Part shown: one piece after another, positions 1 through 9,424 of the stretch
Layout: the number at the start of each line of letters is the position of its first letter
Position numbering within the stretch: the stretch's first letter is position 1
NCBI GenBank assembly: GCA_900469615.1
Contig: UBYA01000004.1
Coordinates: forward strand, 1-64,000
Direction: 5' to 3'
Length of the DNA: 64,000 nt
Origin: Hyphomicrobiales bacterium
GTDB taxonomy: Bacteria; Pseudomonadota; Alphaproteobacteria; Rhizobiales; Rhizobiaceae
Translations under genes and position numbers: made by a program
The notes under the pieces: model-generated
What the model saw: the letters and a program-made list of their open reading frames with translations, nothing else
Database searches by the model: none
Told to the model about the DNA's origin: nothing

Positions 1-15
1 AACTGCGTGCCCGGC

Positions 16-154
16 CCCTCACCCTAGCCCTCTCCCCGTGGGGGAGAGGGGATGTTTCGAACCTCGGTTGTTCCTCCGTGGCAAATGGGGAAACGTGGCG
101 CTGGTCTCCCCTTCTCCCCTTGGGGAGAAGGTGCCCGATAGGGCGGATGAGGGG
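16..154. repeat. Intergenic mosaic palindromic repeat upstream of glcF
   Basis: Two strong hairpins sit in tandem. One has arms CCCTCTCCCC (28-37) and GGGGAGAGGG (41-50); the other has CTTCTCCCC (111-119) and GGGGAGAAG (122-130). An outer pair, CCCCTCA near 16 and TGAGGGG near 147, makes the whole element roughly palindromic. This layout is typical of the short mosaic intergenic repeats of rhizobial chromosomes. No gene is seen in bases 1-213; glcE, the usual partner of glcF, is not in view. Confidence 0.7.
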
Positions 155-213
155 GCTCGACTCGCGGCGACAACCATCTTTTTCCTTACTGAAGCGAAAG
201 TAGAGGGCGCCTG

Positions 214-1533
214 ATGCAAACCAATTTCACGCCCGAACAGCTTGCCGATCCGCATGTGGCCGAGTCCGAGGCGATCCTGCGCAAATGCGTGCATTGCGGC
301 TTCTGCACCGCCACCTGTCCCACCTATGTCACGCTCGGCAACGAACTCGACAGCCCGCGCGGCCGCATCTACCTCATCAAGGACATGCTGGAAAACGGCC
401 GGCCTGCCGATGCCGAAGTGGTGACGCATATCGACCGCTGTCTTTCCTGCCTCGCCTGCACGACCACCTGTCCCTCGGGTGTCGACTACATGCACCTGAT
501 CGACCATGCGCGCGTGCACGTCGAGAACACCTTCAAGCGTCCGCCGATGGACAGGCTGACCCGCAATGTGCTGGCCGCCGTGCTGCCCTATCCCGGCCGT
601 TTCCGGCTGGCTTTGCAGCTTGCGAATCTCGGCCGGCCGTTCAAAGGCCTGCTGAAGCGTGTACCGGCGCTGAAGGCCTTCGCCGCCATGCTCGATCTTG
701 CGCCGCGCAGCGTCCCGGCGCCGTCGCCCTTTGCCAGGCCGGGGACGCATGCGCCGCAGGCGGAACGGCGGGGTCGCGTGGCGATCCTGACCGGCTGTGC
801 CCAGCCGGTCCTCGATCCTGAAATCAACGCGGCGACCATTCGCCTGCTGACGCGTCTCGGTGTCGAGGTAGTGGCGCCGGAGGGCGAGGTCTGCTGCGGT
901 TCGCTGGTCCACCATATGGGGCGTGAGGAGCAGGCGCTCGCCGCCGCCCGCGCCAATATTGATGTGTGGTTGCGCGAAATCGAAACCGGAGGCCTCGACG
1001 CCATCATCATCACTGCGTCCGGCTGCGGCACGACGATCAAGGATTACGGCCATATGCTGCGGCTCGATCCGGCCTATGCCGAAAAGGCGGCAACGGTTTC
1101 GGCGCTCGCCAAGGACATTACGGAATATCTCGCCGGGCTTGATCTGCCGTCGCACATGCCGCGCGGCATCACGGTCGCCTACCACTCCGCCTGTTCCATG
1201 CAGCACGGGCAGAAGATCACCATGGCGCCGAAGCTCTTGCTGAAGGCGGCAGGCTTCACGGTGCGCGACCCGGCGGAAGGGCACCTCTGTTGCGGCTCGG
1301 CCGGCACCTACAACATCATGCAGCCGGAGATTTCGGCCGAGCTGAAGGCGCGCAAGGTCAGGAACATCGAGGCGACGCGGGCCGATATCATCGCCACGGG
1401 CAATATCGGCTGCATCACGCAGATTGCCACGGGAACGGCGATCCCGATCCTGCATACGGTGGAATTGCTGGATTGGGCCTATGGCGGCGATAAGCCCGCC
1501 AAGCTGAAGGGACTGCAGCCAGCCGCCGCTTAA
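214..1533 (+). CDS. glcF: Glycolate oxidase iron-sulfur subunit GlcF
   Basis: This is the electron-transfer subunit of glycolate oxidase (GlcDEF), which oxidises glycolate to glyoxylate at the membrane. Two ferredoxin-type [4Fe-4S] motifs are visible near the N-terminus: CVHCGFCTATCP with Cys25, 28, 31 and 35, and a second CLSCLACTTTCP cluster near residue 77. Two CCG-type domains follow, with EVCCGSL in the middle and HLCCGSAG near residue 355. The 439 aa length fits the family. GAGGGC lies 5 nt before the ATG. The catalytic subunits GlcD and GlcE are not in this window. The stop codon overlaps the 3' end of a convergent gene by 4 bases. Confidence 0.96.
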   Translation: MQTNFTPEQLADPHVAESEAILRKCVHCGFCTATCPTYVTLGNELDSPRGRIYLIKDMLENGRPADAEVVTHIDRCLSCLACTTTCPSGVDYMHLIDHARVHVENTFKRPPMDRLTRNVLAAVLPYPGRFRLALQLANLGRPFKGLLKRVPALKAFAAMLDLAPRSVPAPSPFARPGTHAPQAERRGRVAILTGCAQPVLDPEINAATIRLLTRLGVEVVAPEGEVCCGSLVHHMGREEQALAAARANIDVWLREIETGGLDAIIITASGCGTTIKDYGHMLRLDPAYAEKAATVSALAKDITEYLAGLDLPSHMPRGITVAYHSACSMQHGQKITMAPKLLLKAAGFTVRDPAEGHLCCGSAGTYNIMQPEISAELKARKVRNIEATRADIIATGNIGCITQIATGTAIPILHTVELLDWAYGGDKPAKLKGLQPAAA

Positions 1534-1877
1534 TGAAGCCCGCCCGGCGGCGGCGCCCGGTGCGCCTGCCATTCGCCCTCGAACCGATCGGCTGCAATGC
1601 GCGTCATGCTGATGCGCTCCTGTCCTTCCTCGAAGAATATGCCGTCCACCAGGCCGGCGATGCCGTCGTAAAACGAACCCTCCACAAGGCTGGTGATGCG
1701 CTGCATATCTTGCCTGCGCGCGACCAGATCGGCAACCGACATGCATTGCCGGCGGCCGTCCGCGAACACGTCGATAAGCCGCGGCACGTCGCCGGCGACG
1801 TCGACCTCGTAATAGACCACGACCGGCTCCTCGCTTTCCGGATGAATCCAGTCGCATCGGTAGTAGGAAAAGCTCAT
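1530..1877 (-). CDS. Small conserved hypothetical protein (DUF6881-like)
   Basis: A 115 aa soluble protein with no signal peptide or membrane segment. The N-terminal half reads like the DUF6881 family: an aromatic-rich start, then DWIH, EPVVVYYEVD, and a VFADGR segment. It is convergent with glcF and the two stops overlap by a few bases, so both reading frames are fixed by their neighbours. Codon use matches the surrounding genes. The function is unknown; the family assignment is from remembered motif resemblance only. Confidence 0.7.
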   Translation of the reverse strand: MSFSYYRCDWIHPESEEPVVVYYEVDVAGDVPRLIDVFADGRRQCMSVADLVARRQDMQRITSLVEGSFYDGIAGLVDGIFFEEGQERISMTRIAADRFEGEWQAHRAPPPGGLH

Positions 1878-1952
1878 GGGCGGCAGCCTAGCACATTATT
1901 CGCCGGGCCTGAACGGGTTTGAGGATCGCTGGCGACTTCGGGACAAATATTG

Positions 1953-2057
1953 CTAGAGCAATTCCAGGAAAAGTGCGCAGCAGTTTTCCGCCCGGAATCG
2001 CGTAAAAACAAAGGGATAGAGCGGTTCATCGATTCCGTGAAACGAGGAACTGCTCTA
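1953..2057 (-). repeat. Interspersed palindromic repeat, copy 1
   Basis: About 105 bases begin with TAGAGCAATTCCAGGAAAAG and end with GAGGAACTGCTCTAG, so the ends are roughly inverted repeats. An almost identical copy lies in the opposite orientation at 18517-18621. More divergent relatives are near 33173 and 46970. It supplies the TAG stop codon (2055-2057) of the adjacent outer-membrane protein gene. It is a non-coding rhizobial intergenic repeat. Confidence 0.85.
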
Positions 2058-2726
2058 GAAGTTGAAGGAGACGCCGAAGTTGAGGGCATGCGTGAAGACC
2101 CTCGTCTTCAGCGTATCGCCGCTGTCGATGGAGACGTCGTTCACGAAGTTGTAGTTGCCCTTGTATTCCACGAAGGTCGACCAGTGCGTGGCGAACTGAT
2201 AGCTGACGCCGGCCTGTGCCTGTAGCGAAGCGCCGCCGAATTCGTAATCGAAGGTGCGGCCGGATGACCGGGTGACTTCGACGTGCGGCACGTTGATGCC
2301 GGCGCCGAGGCCGACATAAGGCGTCCAGTTGCGGCTCGGGTCCTGGAAGCGGTAGAGCGCATTCAGCGTCAGCATGTTCAGGCCGTCGGTGAACTCGAAA
2401 TGCGACCAGCCGGGCGTATTGCCGAGATCGCCATAGACCTTGGCATGCGTGTAATCCAGCGACACGCCCCAGTTCGGCTTGTCGAACTGGTCCAGCCACC
2501 AGATGCCGCGAAAGCCGAAATAGGGCGGCATCTTGAAGGACTTGCCCGACCAGTTGGGGTCGAAATCGGCGCCGTCGGAGGTCGTGACGTTGCTGCCGGT
2601 CGCGCCCTGCACGCCGCCATAGGCGGAGAATTGCATTTCTGCCGAAGCGGAACCGGCGGCAGATACGAATGCTGAAATCGCAACCGCGGCAAGGGCCGGC
2701 TGCGTGATGCGAAAGGCACGATGCAT
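2055..2726 (-). CDS. Outer-membrane beta-barrel protein, possible lipid A oxidase
   Basis: A 223 aa precursor with a signal peptide of about 29 residues ending SASA, followed by alternating aromatic and hydrophobic strands and a C-terminal Phe (FGVSFNF), the signature of an outer-membrane beta-barrel. GGGGA lies 7 nt before the ATG. The size and short 8-strand style resemble OmpW/OmpA-like barrels. The rhizobial lipid A oxidase LpxQ, an outer-membrane enzyme that oxidises the proximal glucosamine of lipid A, has nearly the same length, so that is a candidate function. The barrel is seen in the sequence; the enzyme role is a guess. Its stop codon comes from the adjacent repeat. Confidence 0.8.
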   Translation of the reverse strand: MHRAFRITQPALAAVAISAFVSAAGSASAEMQFSAYGGVQGATGSNVTTSDGADFDPNWSGKSFKMPPYFGFRGIWWLDQFDKPNWGVSLDYTHAKVYGDLGNTPGWSHFEFTDGLNMLTLNALYRFQDPSRNWTPYVGLGAGINVPHVEVTRSSGRTFDYEFGGASLQAQAGVSYQFATHWSTFVEYKGNYNFVNDVSIDSGDTLKTRVFTHALNFGVSFNF

Positions 2727-2950
2727 GTGAGATCCCCGGATGGCACAGTGCTGCTATCTAAGCGCGCTTCCGTGACACTACTATTGCGGCCACCGGTCAG
2801 CAGGCATGGCTTAGGCGAGAAAACTGACGGTAAGCTGAAAGGAACGGGCCGCGTTTCGGCGGACCGGCCCGATAGGTGCGGGCTGTAACAGTGGCGCAAC
2901 ACCGAGTCCTGCCATTATCTTTACGAATGACGCCCGGCCGGAAATGCGAG

Positions 2951-2978
2951 CGCCCCGAGCCTGTCCCGGTTCGGGGCG
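2951..2978 (-). terminator. Hairpin terminator after the first L,D-transpeptidase
   Basis: Arms CGCCCCGA (2951-2958) and TCGGGGCG (2971-2978) form an 8-bp GC-rich stem downstream of the minus-strand gene at 3024. The T-run is weak, so termination may be inefficient. Confidence 0.45.
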
Positions 2979-3023
2979 TCATTGTCGCGGATGCCGTGGG
3001 CAGGGCAGGAATGCCGAGGCGTG

Positions 3024-3722
3024 TCAGCCGCCGAACAGGGTCCTCAGCACATCGACGCCGCGATCCTGGTAGCTGACCTCGCCCTGCTTGTTGCCGGGGC
3101 CGACGACGATGACCTTGGTGCCGACCGGAACCCGGTCGTAGAGATCGATCACGTCCTTGTTCATCATGCGGATGCAGCCGGAGGACATGTTGAGGCCGAT
3201 GCTCCAGGGCTGGTTGGTGCCATGGATGCGGAAGGCGGTGTCGTTGCCGTTGCGATAGAGATACATGGCGCGCGCGCCGAGCGGATTGTCCTCGCCGCCT
3301 TCCTGATAGGCCGGCAGCTTGTGGCCCTTCTTGGCTTCGCGCACCCGCATTTCCGGCGGCGGCGTCCAGCCCGGCCACTCCGCCTTGCGGCCGACCTTGA
3401 CGACGCCCGACCAGCCGAAGCCGTCGCGGCCGACGCCGATGCCGTAGCGTCTGGCGCGATTGTTGCCTTCAACGAGATAAAGATACTTGTTGTTGGTATC
3501 GACGATGACGGTGCCCGGTTCCTCGTTCGTCGCCAGCCGCACCATACGGCGCTGGAACTGCGGCTTCACCTGACCCTGCGGTTCCATCGCGATCCGAACC
3601 ACGTCGCCGCGTGTGGCGGGTGCCGCATAGGGTGCGGACGCGGTGAAGGCTGCTGCACTCGATGCTGCAAACAGACACGCCGCAACGACTCCTGTCGTCA
3701 CGATCGACAATGCTGCTTTCAT
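3024..3722 (-). CDS. L,D-transpeptidase (YkuD domain), copy 1
   Basis: A 232 aa periplasmic enzyme predicted to make 3-3 peptidoglycan cross-links or to attach outer-membrane proteins to peptidoglycan. A signal peptide (ending near AAAFTAS) is followed by a YkuD catalytic domain from about residue 75. The domain carries the [10 protein letters not shown] segment and SSGCIRM, containing the catalytic Cys and nearby Arg. AGGGG lies about 10 nt before the ATG. A second, clearly related gene follows upstream at 3938, in the same orientation and with the same motifs. Whether the two act on different substrates cannot be told from sequence. Confidence 0.9.
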   Translation of the reverse strand: MKAALSIVTTGVVAACLFAASSAAAFTASAPYAAPATRGDVVRIAMEPQGQVKPQFQRRMVRLATNEEPGTVIVDTNNKYLYLVEGNNRARRYGIGVGRDGFGWSGVVKVGRKAEWPGWTPPPEMRVREAKKGHKLPAYQEGGEDNPLGARAMYLYRNGNDTAFRIHGTNQPWSIGLNMSSGCIRMMNKDVIDLYDRVPVGTKVIVVGPGNKQGEVSYQDRGVDVLRTLFGG

Positions 3723-3937
3723 AATGGCATTCCCCTCATTGAATACAGGAGGAAATTACCGGAACGGACGAGGGGATCAAGATCAAAATGCCCGATGCGA
3801 AGAAGGGTGGGGAAGAGCCGTCCGCTCTTCTGTCGCCGGCTTCACTATAGCCGGAACTATAGTGAAGCAGCATTCCGGCGCGGCGAACCCTCCCGTTTTT
3901 CGATTGGGAAAGGATCGCCGGCTGCCTTTTCAAGCAA

Positions 3938-4723
3938 TCACATCACGATGACGCGGGTGCCGACCTTGACGCGGTTGTAGAGGTCGGTGACGTCTTCGTT
4001 GCGCAGGCGGATGCAGCCGGAGGAGACGGCGTTGCCGATGGTCCAGGGCGCGTTGGTGCCGTGGATGCGATAGAGCGTGGAGCCGAGATACATGGCGCGC
4101 GCGCCGAGCGGATTGCCTTCGCCGCCCTCCATGTGAGCCGGCAGATAGTGGCCCTTCGCCGCTTCGCGTGAGATCATTTCGGCCGGCGGCGTCCAGTCCG
4201 GCCATTCCTGCTTGCGCGTCACGGTATGGGCGCCTGCCCATTCGAAACCGGGCTTGCCGACGCCGACGCCATAGCGCCGCGCCTTGCCGCCATCCATGAC
4301 GAGGTAGAGGAAGCGGTTGTTGGTGTCGATGACGATGGTGCCGGGTCTTTCCTTGGTCTGGTAGTCGACGATTTGCGGCAGGAACTGCGGATCGAGCTGG
4401 CCGCGGATGGCCGGATATTGCGGACGGACGACCGCGACCTGTTGCACGACGGGACGCGAGAACAGGCCGCGCGGCTGCACGACCCGGCGTACCTGCGGAT
4501 TGCCGGGCTGTTCCATTGCGGGATCGGCTGCGCGGCGTGCCATCGGGCGAACTGGGTAGACGACCGGCTGCACGCTGCCGCCGCCAAGCTGCATCACCCA
4601 GGGGGCGGTCAGGTCCGGACTGACGATGACGGGCGGGCGCGACTGATAGCGGTCGTTGGCGAAAGCAGTGGAGGCAAGCAGGCTCAGAGCGCCGGCAGCA
4701 CACAGAACGGCATGTTTCATCAT
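3938..4723 (-). CDS. L,D-transpeptidase (YkuD domain), copy 2
   Basis: A 261 aa secreted peptidoglycan transpeptidase. A signal peptide (ends near STAFA) precedes a Pro/Val/Gln-rich linker of about 90 residues and then the YkuD domain. The catalytic region reads HGTNAPWTIG and SSGCIRLRNEDV. The YkuD domain is close to that of the gene at 3024, while the N-terminal linkers differ, which fits an old tandem duplication. Two adjacent ATG codons (4723 and 4720) could each serve as start. Confidence 0.9.
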   Translation of the reverse strand: MMKHAVLCAAGALSLLASTAFANDRYQSRPPVIVSPDLTAPWVMQLGGGSVQPVVYPVRPMARRAADPAMEQPGNPQVRRVVQPRGLFSRPVVQQVAVVRPQYPAIRGQLDPQFLPQIVDYQTKERPGTIVIDTNNRFLYLVMDGGKARRYGVGVGKPGFEWAGAHTVTRKQEWPDWTPPAEMISREAAKGHYLPAHMEGGEGNPLGARAMYLGSTLYRIHGTNAPWTIGNAVSSGCIRLRNEDVTDLYNRVKVGTRVIVM

Positions 4724-5025
4724 CGGACAAACTCTCTACACATGGGCCGAGGATGGGCGCGGCCGCGCCCGGTCGAAACCATGGTGCCACTTGCACGCGA
4801 GCGAATGGTAAACATCTATTCATCAAAATGCCGCGAAGCCGATAAAGCTTTGTCAGGGTTACCGCCTGGTTTGGAAAGATGGTTTGCAAGTGGTAAATCA
4901 TGAATCGGAATGCGCGATCGTCGAAGTCAGCCTATGATTTTAAGCGTTTGATTGATCTGGTTTTATCCGATAGTGGCTTACTGGTTTCCGGTGGCGCGCG
5001 CTGAAATAGGGGACGAATCGCAAAA
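4724..5025. other. Gene-free stretch between ldt copy 2 and tag
   Basis: A divergent intergenic region of about 300 bases that must hold promoters for both neighbours. No convincing open frame, hairpin or operator is seen. Confidence 0.5.
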
Positions 5026-5651
<626 letters not shown>

Positions 5652-5655
<4 letters not shown>

Positions 5656-6176
5656 GAGCCGCTCTTATAGGTCTTTCCATTTCGATTGTTGCACTGCTCG
5701 CGAACGTCCCGGCCTATGGGCAGGATGCCGAACAACAACAGCAGTTGCCGCAGCTCGACCGCGGCGAAAAGCTCGAGAAGATCGCCTTGCCTGCCGTTCT
5801 CGAGAAGCTGACGGGCTGGACGAAGTTCGGCAAGGGCAAGGTCTACATGTTGCCGCTGAAGAAGGGCCAGCATGTGCGCGTCACTTTCAGCTCCAAGAGC
5901 AAATACGCCTACATGGCGATCTTCGATCTGTCGTCGAGCGAGGACGAATCCTTCTTCGGCACGGATGAGGACGGCAACACGGCGGACGTGACCGTCAACG
6001 AGGATACGACCTGGCTGATCAAGCCCTATTATTCGCGCGTCACCCGTCGCCGCGGCCTCGGCGCACCTTACGAGATCCTCATCGACCCTAATCCGCCGGC
6101 CACGCAGCAGCCTGCCGACCAGCAGAAGGATAAGGGGCCAATGCTCTTCCCGCCGCGCGCGAAGCAGGGGCAGTGA
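5652..6176 (+). CDS. Secreted hypothetical protein coupled to tag
   Basis: A 174 aa protein with a clear N-terminal signal peptide (cleavage after about residue 24, ANVPAYGQ). A Gln-rich stretch and a compact mixed domain follow; the C-terminus is Pro/Gln-rich. The start is set by the 4-base ATGA overlap with tag. No known family is recognised. The region with an acidic SSSEDESFFGTDEDG segment resembles secreted pre-peptidase or lectin-like beta folds only in a general way. Being secreted, it is unlikely to take part in DNA repair; co-transcription may be incidental. Confidence 0.75.
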
Positions 6177-6178
6177 GC

Positions 6179-6883
6179 TCACGATAGTCCCTCGATCACC
6201 CCGTGCAGTTCGCCGAGATGCCCGATCTTGCGGAAGCGTGGCGCCTCGGTCGGCTCGTCGATGTGCTCGAAGGACCATGTGAGCGCATGCGGCACGAAGA
6301 CGCCGTAGCTGCCGGCGGCAAGCGCCGGCACGATGTCCGATTTCAGCGAATTGCCGATCATCATCGCGCGTTCCGGCCCGTCGCCCACCTTGGAAAAGAT
6401 GCGGCGATAGGTGGAGGCGTTCTTGTCCGAGACGATCTCGACCGCGTCGAAGAGATCGCCGAGCCCGGACTGGGCAAGCTTGCGCTCCTGATCGAAGAGG
6501 TCGCCCTTGGTGATCAGCACCAGCAGATATTTGCCCGACAGCGCTTCCAGCGTCTGGCGCACATGCGGCAGGGTTTCGACGGGATGGGCGAGAAGATCGC
6601 GGCCGATATCGAGAATCTGCGCGATGACGTTGGCCGGCACATTGCCTTCGGTAATCTCGACGGCGGTCTCGATCATCGAGAGCGTGAAGCCTTTTATGCC
6701 GAAGCCGTAGTGGCTGAGATTGCGCTTCTCCGCTGCCAGCAGCCGCGCCGAAATGACGTCGCTGGCGGCGTGATCGGCGAGAAGATCGGTAAATTGCAGT
6801 TCCGTCAGCCGGTAGAATTGTTCGTTCTGCCAGAGCGTGTCGTCGGCATCGAAGCCGATCGTGGTCAAGGGGCGTTGCGTCAT
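6179..6883 (-). CDS. HAD-superfamily hydrolase
   Basis: A 234 aa cytosolic phosphatase-like protein. Motif I reads FDADDTLWQN with the two catalytic Asp residues; motif II is the LVLITKGD segment; motif III/IV is the DKNAS and MIGNSLKSDIVPA region. The overall layout resembles YjjG-type nucleotidase/phosphoglycolate phosphatase HADs. The chosen ATG at 6883 begins MTQRPLTTIGFDADD; a longer frame reaches 6946 but the extra 21 residues do not look like family sequence. It is convergent with the tag operon, with only 2 bases between stops. The substrate is unknown. Confidence 0.85.
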   Translation of the reverse strand: MTQRPLTTIGFDADDTLWQNEQFYRLTELQFTDLLADHAASDVISARLLAAEKRNLSHYGFGIKGFTLSMIETAVEITEGNVPANVIAQILDIGRDLLAHPVETLPHVRQTLEALSGKYLLVLITKGDLFDQERKLAQSGLGDLFDAVEIVSDKNASTYRRIFSKVGDGPERAMMIGNSLKSDIVPALAAGSYGVFVPHALTWSFEHIDEPTEAPRFRKIGHLGELHGVIEGLS

Positions 6884-7189
6884 CGGTAAATCCGTTCTGC
6901 GCATGACATGAAGGATGGAGTCTATCCGGCGGTGGATCGGAAGCAAGGGCGGTTGCCGGTAACCGCATCGTGATCGATCCGGGGTCTCGCGTTGAAATCG
7001 GATTCCGGTGCATTATGTCGTTGTTGTCTCGATCGCCACGGAACCAGAGCCGCGCCTCGACGACTGTCTTCCGACCTCTCCGCGGCAGCGCCGGTAATGG
7101 CGGCCGTGCCGGGGCCAAATTATAGCCAAGAGAATAAGAGTCCACAGGCCGGAGGCATTCTTCCGGCTGACCACAAGGGAATTTCTCCT
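6884..7189. other. Divergent gene-free stretch
   Basis: About 300 bases between the HAD gene and the aldo/keto reductase. No supported gene or structured element is seen. Confidence 0.45.
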
Positions 7190-8239
7190 ATGCGTTACAA
7201 TCAACTCGGCAATACCGGCCTGTTCGTCTCCGAACTTTGCCTGGGCACGATGACCTTCGGCGAAGCCAATCCCGGCAGCCCCTGGGGGGCCATCGCCGAC
7301 GTCGACCAGGCCTTGGCCGACAAGATCGTTGAAAGTTCGCTCGCCGCGGGCGTCAATTTCATCGATACCGCGGACGTCTACTCCTTCGGCAACTCCGAGA
7401 AGCTGCTCGGCCAGGCCCTGAAGAACCTCGGCGTTGCCCGCAAGGATGTCGTCATCGCCACCAAGGTCTACGGCGTCATGGGCGACAAGCCGAACGACCG
7501 CGGCGCCTCGCGCGGCCATATCATGGATTCGGTCCAGGCCAGCCTCGACCGCCTGCAGACCGACCACATCGACCTCTATCAGATCCACGCCACGGACAGG
7601 GTGACGCCGATCGAGGAGACGCTGCGGGCAATGGACGATCTCGTTTCGCGCGGTCTGGTGCGCTATGTCGGCGTTTCCAACTGGCAGGCCTGGCGCATCG
7701 CCAAGGCGCTCGGCATTTCCGAACGCCGCGGCTTTGCCCGGTTCGAAACGGTGCAGGCCTATTATTCCATCGCCGGCCGCGATCTGGAGCGTGAAATCGT
7801 GCCGCTGATGGCGGAAGAAAAGCTCGGGCTCATGGTCTGGTCGCCGCTGGCGGGCGGTCTGCTTTCGGGCAAGTACGGTCCCGGCGCTGCCGGCAATGGC
7901 GAAGGGCGGCGCGCGACTTTCGATTTCCCGCCCGTCGACAAGGATCGCGCCTGGGCCTGCGTCGCCGCCATGCGCGACGTGGCCGAGAAACACGGCGCCA
8001 GCATCGCCACGGTGGCGCTTGCCTGGATCCTGGCAAAACCCTTCGTCACCAGCATCATCATCGGCGCCAAGCGGCTCGATCAGCTCGATCAGAATCTCGC
8101 CGCCGTCAGGCTGAAGCTCGATGCCGGCGATATGGCCAAGCTCGATGAAGTCAGCGCGCTCCCGGCCGAATATCCCGGCTGGATGCTGGCCCGCCAGGGT
8201 GCGCAGCGCGTGCCGCAGCCCTTCGAACCGAAAGCCTGA
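7190..8239 (+). CDS. Aldo/keto reductase
   Basis: A 349 aa NADPH-dependent TIM-barrel oxidoreductase. The start MRYNQLGNTGLFVSELCLGT is canonical for the family. The catalytic tetrad can be followed: Asp and Tyr in FIDTADVYSFG, Lys in VIATKVYG, His in YQIHATD. The C-terminal IIIGAKRLDQLDQNL binds NADP. AAGGGA lies about 9 nt before the ATG at 7190; the frame is open further upstream but without a ribosome site. It is followed by a strong hairpin shared with the convergent alcohol dehydrogenase. The physiological substrate is unknown. Confidence 0.93.
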   Translation: MRYNQLGNTGLFVSELCLGTMTFGEANPGSPWGAIADVDQALADKIVESSLAAGVNFIDTADVYSFGNSEKLLGQALKNLGVARKDVVIATKVYGVMGDKPNDRGASRGHIMDSVQASLDRLQTDHIDLYQIHATDRVTPIEETLRAMDDLVSRGLVRYVGVSNWQAWRIAKALGISERRGFARFETVQAYYSIAGRDLEREIVPLMAEEKLGLMVWSPLAGGLLSGKYGPGAAGNGEGRRATFDFPPVDKDRAWACVAAMRDVAEKHGASIATVALAWILAKPFVTSIIIGAKRLDQLDQNLAAVRLKLDAGDMAKLDEVSALPAEYPGWMLARQGAQRVPQPFEPKA

Positions 8240-8250
8240 TATCACGCAGG

Positions 8251-8283
8251 GGCCGGGCCGCCGCTTTTCGTGGCGGCCCGGCC
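8251..8283. terminator. Bidirectional terminator between AKR and alcohol dehydrogenase
   Basis: A perfect 12-bp stem, GGCCGGGCCGCC (8251-8262) and GGCGGCCCGGCC (8272-8283), with a 9-base loop lies between two convergent genes. Confidence 0.8.
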
Positions 8284-8288
8284 TTGCC

Positions 8289-9314
8289 TCAGAGCTCGAT
8301 GACGATCTTGCCGAAGGGGCCGCGATCGAGATGGTCGAACGCCGCCGGCACCTCCCCGAGCGCATAGCGATGGTCGATGACCGGCTTCAGGCCGATACTG
8401 TCCACCGCGCGCACGAAATCTTCCAGCGCGCGGCGATGGCCGACGCCGATGCCCTGCACGACCGGAGATTTCAGCAGCAGCGGCGCCGACGGACCGGTGA
8501 TGTCGAAGCCTTCCAGAACGCCGATGACGGAAATCCGGCCGTGAGGCGCCACCGCCTTCAAGGATTGGGCGAAGTTCGGTCCACCGGCGATTTCAATGAT
8601 GTGGTCGATGCCGCGATCGCCGGTCAGGCGATAGACTTCCTCCACCCAATCGCTTTTGTTGCGGTCTATGCCGTGATGCGCACCCAGTGCCTTGGCCCGC
8701 GCGAGCTTTTCCGGTCCCGATGAGGTCACGAAGACCTCGGCGCCCTGCGCGGCGGCGATTTGCAGGCCGAACAGCGCCACGCCGCCCGTTCCCTGCACCA
8801 GCACGCTGTCGCCCGGCTTGATCCTGCCGCGCTCGACCAGCGCGAACCATGCCGTCAAACCGGCGCAGGGCAGCGTGCTCGCCTCGGCATGGTCGAGGCT
8901 CGTCGGCGCCCTTGCGAGCCAATCTTGCGGCATGGCGACATATTCGGAAAGCACGCCGGGATAGAAGCCGCCAAGCGTCTTGTAGGGAGGATTGCGGGCA
9001 TCGCCGAGCGGCTTGCCGTCGATCCAGCCGGGATGGAAGGTCGAAATGACCCGATCGCCGACGGAAAATCTGGTGACGCCATCTCCCACGGCTTCGATCA
9101 CGCCTGCCATGTCGGAAGCGGGCACGAAGGGAAACTCGAGCGGCAGGCCCATGCCGGTTTCGCGCACGAGCTTGTCGCGATAATTCAGCGAGACGGCCTT
9201 GACCCGCACGAGGACTTCGCCGCGTGCGGGCGTGGGAACCGCCGTTTCCGTGAGGTTCAAGGGAGCGCCAACGGCGACCGCATCGAGGGTCCAGCGCTTC
9301 ATGGTCTGCGTCAT
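8289..9314 (-). CDS. Zinc-type alcohol dehydrogenase / quinone oxidoreductase family (MDR)
   Basis: A 341 aa medium-chain dehydrogenase. The N-terminal GroES-like fold is followed by the nucleotide-binding signature VLVQGTGGVALFGLQ around residue 165. The catalytic zinc Cys/His pattern of classical alcohol dehydrogenases is not evident, so the quinone-reductase-like branch fits better. AGGAG lies 6-7 nt before the second of two adjacent ATG codons (9314). The gene is divergent from a LysR regulator at 9425 with a near-perfect palindrome between them, the usual layout of a LysR gene and its target. Confidence 0.9.
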   Translation of the reverse strand: MTQTMKRWTLDAVAVGAPLNLTETAVPTPARGEVLVRVKAVSLNYRDKLVRETGMGLPLEFPFVPASDMAGVIEAVGDGVTRFSVGDRVISTFHPGWIDGKPLGDARNPPYKTLGGFYPGVLSEYVAMPQDWLARAPTSLDHAEASTLPCAGLTAWFALVERGRIKPGDSVLVQGTGGVALFGLQIAAAQGAEVFVTSSGPEKLARAKALGAHHGIDRNKSDWVEEVYRLTGDRGIDHIIEIAGGPNFAQSLKAVAPHGRISVIGVLEGFDITGPSAPLLLKSPVVQGIGVGHRRALEDFVRAVDSIGLKPVIDHRYALGEVPAAFDHLDRGPFGKIVIEL

Positions 9315-9368
9315 CATGATCTCCTGAGAGGAATTGGAAGCAATGAACGCATTATATCGTTGCCTCTG

Positions 9369-9385
9369 TATCGCCAGTGGCGATA
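9369..9385. promoter_or_regulatory. Candidate LysR operator
   Basis: TATCGCCAGTGGCGATA is a perfect 7-bp inverted repeat around a 3-base centre, placed between the divergent dehydrogenase and LysR genes. It fits the T-N11-A LysR-box pattern. Binding is inferred from position and symmetry only. Confidence 0.6.
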
Positions 9386-9424
9386 TTATTTCCGCTAACT
9401 GGTTCCTGTAAGGAAGCAATCGCC

